NCBI RefSeq assembly: GCF_036884655.1
Contig: NC_088331.1
Coordinates: forward strand, 12,213,501 to 12,277,500
DNA length: 64,000 nucleotides
Source: Musa acuminata AAA Group
Lineage: Eukaryota > Streptophyta > Magnoliopsida > Zingiberales > Musaceae
Reading direction: 5' to 3'
Below, in pieces: positions 10,017 through 22,131 of the stretch. Numbering within the stretch: position 1 is the first letter of the stretch; each line of letters starts with the position of its first letter. A program made the position numbers and the translations under genes. The notes under the pieces were generated by a model. That model saw nothing but the letters and a program-made list of their open reading frames with translations, made no database searches and was not told the DNA's origin.

Positions 10017-10273
10017 ATGGCTACCGATAACTCAGTGAAAGCACAAATGGAAGCATTGGAAATTATAATTGAGAACCGGCTATAAGAAACACTTAATGAT
10101 TTCAGAAGAGCCTACTGGAGAGCCTCAACAAATTTCAACAATATAGGAGCTCAAGTTCTACATTGAACAGACCTGGAGATGTAGGAAAAGGGCCTCAAGA
10201 TTATGACATAAACTATCCACGCATTAAGGTAGAATTTCTGAGATGGGAAGATGGGGATCCGACCAATTGGATT
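10017..10273 (+). pseudogene. Ty3/Gypsy gag N-terminal fragment
   Basis: An ATG at 10,017 opens MATDNSVKAQMEAL, then stops and a frame change. A second frame reads KFQQYRSSSSTLNRPG and then YPRIKVEFLRWEDGDPTNWI, the typical start of a Gypsy gag domain. It is cut at 10,273 by the Angela-type LTR. The next expected residues (ISHVECYF, then the DDAMVEIAVIHLEGD region) are found at 5097, far to the left. Confidence 0.8.
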
Positions 10274-11869
10274 TGTTAGAAAATCTTTGGGGGCGACATC
10301 ACATGCGCAGCGGAAGAATAGAAAATAAAATACCCAATTTCCCAAAGATTTGTTCATAATTGTGCAAATATTGGTGCGAAAAATTCATGAAACTTAAAAG
10401 TGCATATAGAGTATATTTTGTTACCTAGGGAGATCGTATATCCCTGAATCCTTGCAGATCTCTAGGAGAGAGTGAAGGAGGTCAAGCACCCTCCTCTCTA
10501 GCGGTGATCCACACAGTAGGGCTATGACAACGTTTCTCAAAACTCCAGGCCTGCTCTGAGGTGGAGAGGGGGGAGGAGAATAGGAGAGGTAAGCAAAGGC
10601 TCTAGCCTATGAACCACTGAATCCCTCCTATTTATATAGGTCCCTTGTCAAACCCTAATGGATCCTCCCCTATTGGGTATTAGATCTGCATCCAATTACC
10701 TAAGCCTTTTAGATTAGTGGATCTCTATCCAATAATCTCTCATGGGCTCTTATTGGATCTCATTCATAGGATCCAATAATTTAGGGGCTTATTGGATATC
10801 TAATAAGACAGGGGCTCCGATAGATATCTCACATCTGTATCTCTACTTATCGTAGTGCCTACCATATGTGTGTGACCCTCTAGGCCCAATATCGAGCTGG
10901 CCATGAGTCATACTTGTTAGAACTCCTTTTGGTTTAGTGAATTATTATCTCAATAATAATTCACTCGACTCATTGACTGCGGACGTACTAGGCCACTACG
11001 CCGTAGTCCCTAGACGATACAGGAGAATCCAATCCATTGGACCTGTTTGTCCTCAATTATCGTGTACCTATAGTCCCTCATCCATCTAATATTCCAAAGA
11101 CCGTATATCGAGCATGGTGCTGTCAAACTCGTACGGTTTCTACTCGAGTCTCGCTCTAATCAGATTCTCCCATAGAACTCTTTCTCTCTTAATCCGAATG
11201 GCCTTGGCTAGGGATTTGTTTGAGCAAGAACACATGAGATATTCCTCTCATGACACCGAGAGTGGATGATCCTCTATCGATACTCAATAGCCCTCGTAAG
11301 ATTGACTACCACTCCCAATGACCAACTATACAAGATTTGAGACATCTAAACCTATAAGTCTGATATCAAAGAATAGAGCACTCATACAAGACATCCTTGA
11401 TGTCTCAAGTCTAAGGAATAGATACAGCACTAGGACTATGGAATCGCTGTATGACAATAAGGTATCATCAACCATCCAGCATTCCATAAGCGGATCAATT
11501 AGTGAACTCATTCTCCAATAAGCATCTATATTGTATCCCTAGTGTCCCCACATGAGTAGCTATGAGACCAGCTGCATTCATTATATGGATGGATATATAG
11601 CACACTAATCTGTCCGGTTATCTCGATGTCCCTCTCGAGTAACCTATGACCGAGATTATTTATGATATATGTTTAAAGGTGAATCGATCTCATTATCATG
11701 ATCTCATCACGATCCGATTTTCATTTCATAGCAAGTCAATATATACATGCATATATGCAATAGTCAATATAAAGTGATAAATGCTAAAATATAATAAGCA
11801 AAAAAATTCATGTTAAGTCACATGTGCCATCACTCACGTGATTGGCTTGCTGGGCACCTATGACTAGCA
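10274..11869 (-). repeat. 3' LTR of A1 (1596 bp)
   Basis: On the plus strand it reads TGTTAGAAAATC to CTATGACTAGCA, so in element sense it starts TGCTAGTC and ends TCTAACA. The solo LTR at 7445-9003 is its relative. Short frames inside it (for example near 11,320-11,520) match equivalent frames of the solo LTR and are not genes. Confidence 0.9.
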
Positions 11870-11881
11870 ATCTCCCACTTG

Positions 11882-13410
11882 ACCTAAAGCCAATCATTTG
11901 TGTCTGATCTCCATCAGACCCCTGTGATGCTCAAAGATAATCTGAGACAACGGCTTTGTCAGTGGATCTGCAATGTTATCTTCGGATGGAACTCTTTCTA
12001 CTACTACATCTCCTCGGGTCATGATCTCTCTAATAAGTTGGAACCTCCTCAGAACACTTCTGATAAGACCCGGGTTGCCTTATTTAAGCAATCGCCCCGT
12101 AGTTTTCACAATATAAGGAATTGGCTCCTCGCTACCCGACACGACTCCCAAATCTATGATGAACTTCTTCATCCAGACTCCCTCTTTTACTGCCTCTACT
12201 GTAGCAATGTACTCCGCCTCTATGGTCGAGTCAGTAGTAGTATCTCGCTTGGAACTCTTCTAGCATACTGCTCCTCCATTCAGGGTATCCCCGAATTTGA
12301 CTTGCTATCATCGACATCGGACTGAAAACTCGAGTCTGTGTAACCTTTAACCTTGAGGCTACTACCTCCATATACTAGTAAAAGATCCTTAGTCCTTCTC
12401 AAGTACTTAAGGATACACTTTACTGTTTTCTAGTGCTCTAAGCCTAGATCCGCCTAACACCTGCTCATAACACTCAGAGCATATGCTATATCAGGCCTAG
12501 CACATAGCATGACATACATGATAGACCCTATTATTGAGGCATAAGGTATTATATCCATGTTTGCCCATTCTTCAAGAGTCTTTGGGGACATACTCCTAGA
12601 AAGTGATATCTCATGTCTCATCGGTATGAGACATCTCTTGGAATTTTTCATGCCAAACCTTTTGATAATGATTTCTATGTACTTGGACTGGGACAAGCCA
12701 AGCATCCTCTTGGAACTATCTCTATAGATCCGAACCCCCAAGATATATGATGCTTCCCGTAAGTCCTTCATGGAGAAGTGTCTAGATAACTAAGCCTTTA
12801 CTATGGATAGCATTCTTACATCATTCCTTTTAATCAGGATGTCATCCACATATAACATTAAAATGGTGACAGCACTCACACTTACCTTCTTGTACACACA
12901 AGTCTCATCTTCATTCTTAACGAGGTCATAAGATCTGATTGCCTCATCAAATCTTATGTTCCAACTTCAGGAAGCTTGCTTTAGTCCATAAATGGATCTA
13001 AGCAACCTACACACCTTATTTGGGTAGTCCTTGGACACGAATCCCTCAGGTTGTATCATATACACCTCCTCCTCGAGGTTCCCATTGAGGAATGTAGTTT
13101 TCACATCCATCTGCCAGATCTCATAATCATAGTGTGCTGCAATAGCCAATAGAATTCTGATGGATTTTAGCATTGCTACGGGTGAGAAGGTTTCATCATA
13201 GTCAACACTTTGCCTTTGACGATACCCCTTAACCACTAGCCTTGCTTTTTAGGTCTCTACCTTTCTATCTACTCCGATCTTTTTCTTAAAGATCCACTTG
13301 CAACTAATAGGTACAATACCTTCGGGCGCATCAACTACGTTCCAAACCTTGTTGGAGTATATAGAATCCATCTCAGAATTCATGGCTTCTTGTCACTTCC
13401 CGAAGTCTAT
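11882..13410 (-). pseudogene. A1 reverse transcriptase and RNase H (decayed)
   Basis: Minus-strand frames give the RT start [17 protein letters not shown] (near 13,200), [24 protein letters not shown], the catalytic YVDDIL (near 12,850), SYILGVRIYRD, and ARPDIAYALSVMSR (near 12,480). RNase H follows toward 11,900. The YVDD box is intact, but stops and frame changes break the frame into pieces of about 90-105 codons, so it cannot make a working polymerase. Confidence 0.85.
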
Positions 13411-14931
13411 TATCATAATAGACTCCTCATAGGTCTGAGGATCAATATCCTTAATATCTTCTCCTCTAATATGTCCCACATATCTCTTAGGAGGATGGTA
13501 TACTCTGCCAGACCTACGTAAAGTTGGAACTTGTGTATTAGGTACCTGAACAGACTCAGGCTATAGAGTGGTGTTTGAGCTAGGTTCTTTAACCTCGCTC
13601 AACTCTATCATGCTCCCACTTTTTCTGCTAAGAATGTGTTCCTTCTCAAGGACAATTGCTCTCTTGGCTATAAAGACCTTTTGGTCCTCGAGATGATAGA
13701 AATAATACCCACAAGTTTCCTTGGGGTATCCCACGAACTTGCACCGCTCCGTCCTTGATTCCAACTTATCGGGGTTGTGTCTTTTAACGTAGGTAGGGCA
13801 GCCTTAAATATTAACAACCTTAAGATCAGGCTTCTTTCCTTTCCATATCTTATATAGTGTAGACACTATCGACTTAGTTGGAACTATGTTCAGAAGGTAA
13901 GCTGTGGTCTTTAGGGCATATCCCCAGAATGAGATGTGTAGGTCAGCGAAACTCATCATGGACTGTACCATGTCTAACAGCATATGATTTCTCCTTTCAG
14001 ACACACCATTGAGCTGAGGCATATAAGGAGGTGTCTATTAGGATAAAATCTCATGGTCCTTGAGGAATTGGGTAAACTTTGTACTTAAGTACTCACCTCC
14101 TCGATCCGATCGAAGAATCTTGATACTCTTTCCAGTCTAGTTCTCCACTTCATTTTTATTCTCTCTGAATTTCTCAAAAGCCTCGGACTTGTAATTCATT
14201 AAGTACATATATCTATACATTGAGAAATCATCAATGAAGGTACTGAAGTAGGAGTAACCACCAATGACATGAGTTGACATGGGTCTACATACATCACTAT
14301 ATATGAGTTCCAATAGCTCAATGGCTCTCTCTCCAGTTCCACTAAATGGAGAGTTGGTCATTTTTCCATGAAGGCAAGACTCGCAAGTTGTATATGACTC
14401 ATAGTTGAATGGATTTAGATATCCATCCTTTAGCAATTTTTGAATCCTTCCCTCATGGATCTGACCTAGCATACAATGCCACAAGTATGCACTGTTCACC
14501 TCATCACGTTTCCTCTTAGATACACTTACATTCATGATATATGAAATAGTGTCTAGCATAAATAAACCATTATGCAATGTTTTTTTTGTGATAATCTCAT
14601 TATCTAATAATATTGAACAACTATTGTTCTCAAAAACTAATTTATATCCATTAACTATCAAACGTAAAATGGAAATAATGTTTTTGATAATAGAAGGAAC
14701 AAAATAACATGCATCTAATGCAATAATAGCTCCACTAGACAAATGTAAGGTGACATCGCCAATAGCTACTACAGCAACTTTTGCTCCATTGCCCATCCTG
14801 AGGTCCATCTCGCCTCTCGGCAATCTCCTAGGCCTTGCCAGAACCTGCAACGAATTGCATATATAATAAGCACTAGCGATATCCAATACCCATGTGTTAT
14901 CATAAGAGTTTAACAAATGAAGACTGATCAT
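13411..14931 (-). pseudogene. A1 protease and integrase (decayed)
   Basis: The 264-codon frame at 14,137-14,931 begins at the protease: the expected D-S/T-G triad is changed (WVLDIASAYYIC). It continues into the GAG-pre-integrase segment YLWHCMLGQIHEGRIQKL with CESCLHGK, then the integrase core start (LIYSDVCRPM, STFIDDFSMY). The middle is broken. The next piece (13,804-14,022) holds the catalytic glutamate context PQLNGVSERRNHML, and 13,561-13,764 holds the C-terminal part (YHLEDQKVFIAKRAIV). The changed protease triad and several stops mark it as dead. Confidence 0.8.
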
Positions 14932-14939
14932 GAATGTAC

Positions 14940-15153
14940 CTGAAGCTTCTCCAAGCTTTTATTTTGCCCTCTCTACAAGGTATTCTTTGTAGTTCCTCTT
15001 CCAGTGCTCATCTTTGCCATAGTGGAAGCACTGACCTTTGTCCTTTACCGAGTCTTTCTTAGCAACTTTTGCTTTACCTGGTCTGCCCTTACCCTTGCCC
15101 TTCTTAAGGGACTTTTCTGCTTTCCTTTTCTTTCTGGTCTCACCAGTGTAGAG
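14940..15153 (-). pseudogene. A1 gag C-terminus with zinc knuckle
   Basis: The frame reads [20 protein letters not shown], a lysine-rich stretch, then [18 protein letters not shown], a CCHC knuckle in which two cysteines have become tyrosine. It joins in sense to the gag part at 30,432-30,934 once S2 is removed: both sides share the codons for LY at the duplicated TAGAG. Confidence 0.8.
15149..15153. repeat. Target-site duplication of S2, left copy (TAGAG)
   Basis: TAGAG at 15,149-15,153 is repeated at 30,432-30,436. The two flanks are adjacent parts of A1 gag, which proves that S2 inserted into A1. Confidence 0.85.
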
Positions 15154-15473
15154 TGTTAGGATCAAGAGCGGCACTAAGAGGAAGAGTGAATTAGTGCCTC
15201 GAAAAACTTTCCCGATTTTAAAAGTCTTTGCTTCAATTAAAATTGATTCCGACGAAAATGGTTTCAATTCAATCCATTTTAGAGAGAAATTAAACTTGAA
15301 AGCTTTCATAAAAGTCCAAGAGAAGATTAAGGAGATTTGCAGTAATGTAAATTGCAGAAATGAAAAGCAAACTAGAATTTAGAGTGGTTCGATCAATGTG
15401 ACCTACATCCACTTTTGGATTCCTCCTCTAACGAGATCACCAGTGTCCACTAAAAGCCTTCCTTCAATAGGTG
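15154..15473 (-). repeat. S2 3' LTR, U5-side fragment
   Basis: It starts TGTTAGGATCAAGAGCGGCACTAAGAG on the plus strand (the element's LTR end) and matches 29,116-29,430. It is cut by S3 at 15,473. The small minus-strand frame that runs from A1 gag into it (to 15,309) is a fusion artefact. Confidence 0.85.
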
Positions 15474-17080
15474 TGTTAGGAAAAGAGTCGGCACTAAGAG
15501 CGGGGGTGAATTAGTGCAGCTGTAAAATTACGTCGGTTCAAAAAACCTTCTTACGATAAAAATCGATTTCGACGAAAACCGTTTCGGAGAGAGGTTAACT
15601 TTAAAGATAACTTGAAAGCGTATGACATAGTGGATGTAAAGCGAGTTAAGAGGTTTACAGTAAAGTAAATTGCTCAAATATAGAAATGCAAACCAGAGAA
15701 GAACATACTGATTTTATAGTGGTTCGGTCATCGTGACCTACATCCACTTTATCGATTCCTCTTTCGTCGAGGCCACTGGCATCCACTATCGATCTTCCTT
15801 TATAGGCAAAGATCAACCTCCTTCTTATAGCTCTTTCTCCTTTTACCGGGTTTAGGAGATAACCCTTACACCCCCACTCACTCCTCTCTCAAACTATTCT
15901 AAAACTTAGAACTTTGAGAGGAGTTTCGCACGAGATTACAACAGAGTTTCTTTTCTTTTTACTCTAAATACTTGTATATTTTAACTAGGGATGAGAGGGG
16001 TATTTATAGGCCTCAAGTTGATTTAAACTTGGAGCCTAAAAATATCTCATCCTGGGTTTCTTGGGTTCAAGCGGTACCACTACTAGTGTCAGTCTGACAC
16101 TAACACTACACTGGGCGATACCATCGCCTGGCACCGGGCCATTGGGTGGTACCACTGCCTGACACCCTGCCAGGTGCGGTACCACCGCTCAGACTAACGA
16201 TACCACTGCATGACATAGTCTCGAAGACTATGCCACGATGGTGCCACTTCTTGGGTCACTGTTTGGGCCTTTCATTGGGCCCAACATAGTCCTTACATGG
16301 GCCCAATTGGCTCATAATTGGGTTGGCCCAAATCTAATCTCAATTATGCGCTAACTACAAAATTTAAGATATACTTAAGCTAAATAAGTCCCTAGGTCTT
16401 GGTTTCTTCCGGCGAGCTTCCAGCGATCTTCCGATAAACTTTCGATTATCTCTCGATAATGTTCCAGCGGACTCCCGGCAAGCTCCTAGACTTCACAACG
16501 ATCTTCTTAGCGAGTTCCGACGAGCTTCTCTAGCAAGTTTCAAGACTTCTTGGTTGGTTCCTATAGAACTTCCAACGAACATCCGGACTTCCGACGAACT
16601 CTCGAACTTCCAATGAAATCACGTTCTTGACTCTGGGACTTCATTTTGCTCTATGCCTTATTATTGTAGTTAATTCTGCATATGTGAAAACACACTTCGA
16701 TCTAGACAATTATTACTAAGCTTGAATCATTTTTCTAGCATGTTATTGGTCCATCGATGCTTTGTTCGATTCTGCAGCGCATCATCCTCTCTTACGGCAT
16801 ATTACCCAATCAGCCAGTTGACTCCGCAACTCCGATATTCTTAGCGCAATATATGCTCTTCTTGGCCCGATGCCCAAATTCATGGCCCGAAGCCTTCTGT
16901 CGATACGTCGACCAATCCTCTGGCTAGACATCCAATCTTCTAACATGTTCCACCGGCCCAACATGATTCTTCCTGCTTTAATTATCTCATCTTGATCGAA
17001 GCATCCTGTGTCACTCAAAACACAGATCAAATCATAAACACTTATCAATTGGTTTCATCATCAAAATACGAGATTCACCA
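15474..17080 (-). repeat. 3' LTR of S3 (about 1.6 kb)
   Basis: Plus-strand TGTTAGGAAAAGAG to GAGATTCACCA. It is followed by the complement of the polypurine tract (ATCTCTCCCATTTT). It contains GGCGGT/ACCGCC-type palindromes near 16,110-16,200. The 88-codon frame at 16,782-17,048 lies in U3 and has relatives in T and Q; it is LTR sequence, not a gene. Confidence 0.85.
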
Positions 17081-19630
17081 ATCTCTCCCATTTTGATGAT
17101 GACAACCAATTGATAATGGAGTTAACCTTAACTCATCTTATTAATATGTCATATTGATAGTACCTTGAATTCAAGCTGAATTCAAGTCATTAAAAATTTC
17201 ATCGTAAATATTTGTAACACGTCATCATGCATAATATGATCATACTTCTCCCCCTTTGTCATCAACAAAAAGGGGAAGTTCCAACTATCAAGTGTTTGTG
17301 ATATAAGTTCAAATCATTGCATGAAAAACATAATATCAAGTTTTATCATTATGCAATTTGTAAGTTAGAAAATTTAGCAAGTGTTACATCATGCGAGCTA
17401 TCAAGTTTTAGATATGCAAGGTAGTAAGATAGCAAGTTTATAATATACAAGCTAACAAAAATTTCGAAAGCAAATGCAAGATAGCTTTCTTGTTGAAGTG
17501 TGTAAGCTAGCGATTCTTGCTTCATATTGCAATGTGCAAGTTGCAAGTTTTGCTTCTTGAGATTGGCAAGATAGTGATGTTCAAGATAGCAAGCTCTTTC
17601 TTCTCTTTTGAGAAGTACTATTTTTGCTTCCTTTGCAAAGTGCAAGCTAGCAAAATGCAAGATAACAAGCTAGCGAGAGACAATGTTTTACATGAAGCAA
17701 ACTACATGAAGTATGTTTGCATCTTCTCTTTAGATGTGGAAGTAAGCAAGCAAGTTTTTGCATCTTCTTGACTTGTGCAAGCTAGCTAGTAAGCTAGCTA
17801 TCTCCCCCTTTGTCATATTGTCAAAAAGAAGGGAAGAATACAATTTTGTATCTCTTTTTCCCTATACAATAATTTTCAAATCATGACAAATGATGAATAA
17901 TCAAAGATGAAAAATCAAGTTATGAATGTCAAAATAATTTTTCATCATGAATATTTTATCATTGCATGCATCATTATCATAAGTTGAAGTATAGCATGCA
18001 TAATACCAAATTATCATGTTTATTTCCAAAATATAAAATGTATGATTCCAAATCATTACATCAATATTTCAATCATAAAAAATGAAAGATCAAGTATAAA
18101 ATTCAAGAGATCAAGATCATAATCCGAATAATGTATAAGAGGAATTTATGCATTTGAAAGATCTAACATATCTAAGTTTATCATTCAAGCTAGCAAATTT
18201 GGTTCTCTTTAAGATGCTAGCTATTTTCTTTCCCCCTTTTTGTCATTGTAAACAAGAAACAAGAAGTAGAGTGGAAGAATATAATTTTCACATCACGATG
18301 ATATCAATTTATCAAATTATATCCTACCATGCATGATCATAGCTTCTCATTTGTATGTATCAAAATAAATTTATGAGTATTTCATGCATAGTTTCATATC
18401 ATCACATGAAAAAGATCAAGAGAATTTTGGTGTTAATTTCATATAATTCCGAGAAATCAAGAGACACCATGATTCATTTTAACAAATCTCCTCTTAAATA
18501 AATAATGAAAGGAATTCTTAGGAGATCATGATATAGATAAAATTCATCCAATCTTGTAGGAGAACAAGATATTAATTCATGCATATAAAATCTCTCGATT
18601 CATTATGAATCATAAAAATTATAGTTCTGAAAAATCATGATTCATTTAGGAAAATTTTCTCTTTAGTAAACAACAATAAGAAATATAGTAATGATACCAA
18701 TCATGATTCATTTGGATGGTAGATGGCAAAAAGAAACATTGAGGATAAAAGATCTCAATTTATATAGAGAAAATCTCAAGTTATAAATCTCAAAAAATCA
18801 AGATGAAGCTCATTCAAATTCAAATCATCAAATCAAAATAATTTTCAAGAGATTCATAAAAAGATGATCAAATAGATTCATCAAAATCAATAAGATAGAG
18901 AAAAAGAAATTTCAAGAAAAATACTTTTCTCTATTTAGTTGTTTCAATTTATGTGATTTATTTCATTTATGTCAAATAAAAATATGCATCAATGTTTAAA
19001 AACCGAAAAAGCCACTTTCATTACCGTAAAAATCGATAATCCATAAATCTCAAGAATCATCATGCATAATTTTGAAATTTATTAAGCATGATCATTATGT
19101 ATGACATCAAAACATGGTTTCAAAATATTTAATATTTTTATTATATAATTACATCATTATGTATCATCGAAATTGATTTCATCAAACATAAAGCATTTTC
19201 CATCAAGATCATTTTGTTTATTGTAGTCATGCATTTTTCTTTTTAGGTGAATCTAACTTTTCATACTTCGTTTTCCATACAAAAGCCATGCATCATCATT
19301 AAGCATGATATCAAACCTCTTAATATTTTTATTAAGACATCAAAGATGGTTTCAATCAAAATCGAAAATCATTAAGATACACATTATTTCTTTTTGAAAA
19401 CCATACATAGGATCATCATTAGATTTAAATCTAATATTTTATTACTTTAATATAAAATATATAATTTTTATTATGATTTTCAAAATTACTAGCATGATCA
19501 TAATTTTTATATTTTGATTTCATTTTTAAACATGTAATTTTTAAGAAAAATAATTATTCTAAACTAAATTAAAAATAACTCATGAAAAGCATCATGTAAT
19601 TTTGAAATAAATTAAATGAGTTTTGATTAC
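17081..19630 (-). other. S3 noncoding spacer between gag and polypurine tract
   Basis: AT-rich DNA with no coding signal. The part at 17,340-17,820 is crowded with GCTAGC, AAGCTAGC and CTTGC-like words. PPT-like TCTCCCCCTTTGTCAT (plus strand) occurs near 17,250, 17,803 and, in shorter form, 18,230. The edge next to gag is shared with the spacers of P and T. Confidence 0.75.
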
Positions 19631-20510
19631 CTCTTCATCGAAAGCCGTTAAGGCGTAGTTTGCCTCCTTGCCTTTGTTGATTTTCTCCTTATCTTCAGAT
19701 GAGTTTGATTCATCCCAAAGTGCATTTTTACGTTCATAGCAAGTAGCTGCATTCTTTTTGTTCTTTAATTTTTATTTTATGAATTTTTTAAAATTAATAG
19801 TGAGGAGTTCAAGTTCATCATCACTTGAGCTTATGCTCGAGTGGTCTTCGATTGTTCTAAGTCCGAAATCCTTCCTGTACTTTGGAAGGTGGTTCTCAAG
19901 TTCTTCACGTGTATTGCACATCATTTCATAGGTCATTAGAGACTTAATAAGTTCTTCGATAAAAAAAATATTTAAAATTTTTAATTATTGAATAATCATT
20001 ATTTTTTAATCCCAATTTTTAGACAGCAATCATAAAATCTTATTAACGAGTTCAAAATTAGAAAAGTATTTGCCAAGAGCTTTCAAACCATTGACGACAT
20101 CCATAAAATGGGTGTACATGTCAACAATGGTTTCGCTCGGCTTTATTCGAAAAAGTTCAAAATCATACATTAAAAGATTTATTTTAGAAACTTTTAATCT
20201 ACTAGTGCCTTCGTGTATGGTTTCAAGAATGTGCCAAATATCGAAAGCCATTTCACACAAAGAAACCCGATTGAATTCATTTTTGTCTAAGGCGCAAAAT
20301 AGAGCATTCATAGCTCTAGCATTTAGAGAAAACATCTTCTTCTCTAAATCATTCCAATCATTCATTGGAAGAGAAGACATTTGAAATCTATTTTCGAACT
20401 TATTCCATAAATTTAAATCAATAGGAAGCAAGACAACTCTCATTTGAGTTTTCCAATAAATGTAGTCTGTCCCATTGAAAAAGGGAGGACGAATGAGAGA
20501 AAGTCCCTCT
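19631..20510 (-). pseudogene. S3 gag (UBN2-type Copia gag), decayed
   Basis: The minus-strand frame at 20,030-20,443 reads LWNKFENRF, LEKKMFSLNARAMNALFC, ALDKNEFNRVSLCEMAFDIW, EGTSRLKVSKINLLMYDFEL and YTHFMDVVNGLKALGKYF, the gag-polypeptide domain of Copia elements. The N-terminal part runs up to about 20,500, but the expected start has become TTG. The C-terminal part is broken near 20,000-19,900 and ends at 19,631 before GAG|GTAATC. Confidence 0.8.
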
Positions 20511-20566
20511 TGAAAGCCAAAAAGAGCAATTTCTCTTGAGTGTTAAACCAAATGAGAAATAACGAG

Positions 20567-20578
20567 GCTCTAATACCA
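20567..20578 (-). promoter_or_regulatory. Primer-binding site of S3
   Basis: In element sense it reads TGGTATTAGAGC, one change from the initiator tRNA-Met site, next to the 5' LTR. Confidence 0.7.
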
Positions 20579-20580
20579 AC

Positions 20581-22131
20581 TATTAGGAAAAGAGTCGATA
20601 CTAGGGGGAGGGGTGGGGGTGAATTGGTGCAGCGGTAAAATTATGTTGGTTCAAAAAACTTTCTTACGATAAAAACCGATTTCGACGAAATCTTTTTCGG
20701 AGAGAGGTTAACTTGAAAGCGTTTTCGTAAAGATAGCTTGAAAGCATACGGAAGATGCATAGTGGATGTAAAGCAAGTTAAGAGGTTTGTAGTAAAGTAA
20801 TTTTCTTAAATATAGAAATGCAAACCAGAGAAGAACACGTCGATTTTATAGTGGTTCGGGTGTCGTGATTTGCATCCACTCCACCGATTCCTCTTCCGTC
20901 GAAGCCACCAGCATCTACTATCGATCTTCCTTTATAGGCAAAGATCAACCTCCTTCTTATAGCTCTTTCACCTTTTACCAGGTTTAGGAGATAACCCTTA
21001 CACCCCCACTCACTCCTCTCTCATACTATTCTAACACTTAGAACTTTGAGAGGAGTTTCACACAAGATTACAACAGAGTTTCTTTCCTTTTTACTCTCAA
21101 TACTTGTATATTTTAACTAGGGATGAGAGGGGTATTTATGGGCCTCAAGTTGATTCAAACTTGGAGCCTAAAAATATCTCATCTTGGGTTTCCTAGGTTC
21201 GGGCACTACCACCACCAGTGTCAGTCTGACACTAACACTGCACTGGGCGGTACCACTACCTGACACAGTCTCAAAGATTGTGCCACAATGGTGCTACTTC
21301 TTGGGTCACTATTTGGGCCTTTCATTGGGCCCAACACAGTCCTTATATGGGCCCAACTGGCCCATAATTGGGTTGACCTAAATCCAATCTCAATTACATG
21401 CTAACTATGAAATCTAAGGTATACTTAAGCTAAACAAGTCCCTAGGTCTTGGTTTCTTCCGGCGAGCTTCCGACGATCATCCGACGAACTTCCAACGATC
21501 TCTCGGCAATGTTTCAGCGGACTCCCGACAAGCTCCTGGACTTCACGACGATCTTCTTGGTGAGTTCTGATGAGCTTCTCTAGCAAGCTTTGAGACTTCT
21601 CGACTGGTTCTTGTAGAACTTCCGATGAACGTCCGAACTTCTAACGAACTCTTGAACTCCCAACGAAATCGTGTTCTTAACTCCGGGACTTCATTTTGCT
21701 TTATGCCTTGCTATTGTAGTTAATCCTGCATATGTAAAAACACACTTTGATCTAGACAATTATTACTAAGCTTGAATCATGTTGTCCGGCATGTTATTGG
21801 TCCATCGACGCTTCGTTCAATTCTTCAGCGCATCGTGCTCTCTTGCGGCCTATTGCCCAATCGGCTAGTTGACTCCACAACTCCGATATCCTTGGCGCAA
21901 TATCCGCTATTCTTGGCCCAATGCTCGAATCCATGGCCCAAAGCCTTCTGATGATATGTCGACCGATCCTCCGGCTAGATGTCCAATCTTCTAACACGTT
22001 CCATCGGCCCAACATGATTCTTCCTGCTTTAATTGTCTCATCTTGATCGAAGCATTCTATGTCACTCAAAACACAGATCAAATCATAAATACTTATCAAT
22101 TGGTTTCATCATCAAAATACGAGATTCAACA
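20581..22131 (-). repeat. 5' LTR of S3
   Basis: Plus-strand TATTAGGAAAAGAGTCG to GAGATTCAACA. It pairs with 15,474-17,080. The terminal G of TGTTAGG has become A. Confidence 0.85.

Larger units (their letters stand above)
10274..15153 (-). mobile_element. A1: Angela/Tork-like Copia retrotransposon, 3' LTR to gag C-terminus
   Basis: Read on the minus strand, the element runs gag zinc knuckle, protease, integrase, RT, RNase H, polypurine tract (AAGTGGGAGAT, 11,870-11,880) and 3' LTR. The 1.6-kb LTR and the gag and RT style ([18 protein letters not shown]) fit the Angela/Tork branch of Copia. Its left edge cuts the Gypsy gag at 10,273 (flank GGATT). Its gag is interrupted at 15,153 by Sirevirus S2, with the rest of gag at 30,432-30,934. 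The 5' LTR is not in the window. Confidence 0.85.
15474..22131 (-). mobile_element. S3: gag-only (non-autonomous) Sirevirus inside the S2 3' LTR
   Basis: Two LTRs (15,474-17,080 and 20,581-22,131) flank a 3.5-kb internal region that holds a decayed gag next to the 5' LTR and then only AT-rich noncoding DNA up to the polypurine tract. I find no protease, integrase, RT or RNase H motif. The TSD is AGGTG (15,469-15,473) and AGATG (22,132-22,136), one mismatch. The layout is the same as P and T. Confidence 0.85.

Noticed and set aside
11900..12325. 141-codon plus-strand frame
   Set aside because: Antisense to the RNase H region of A1; no independent support.
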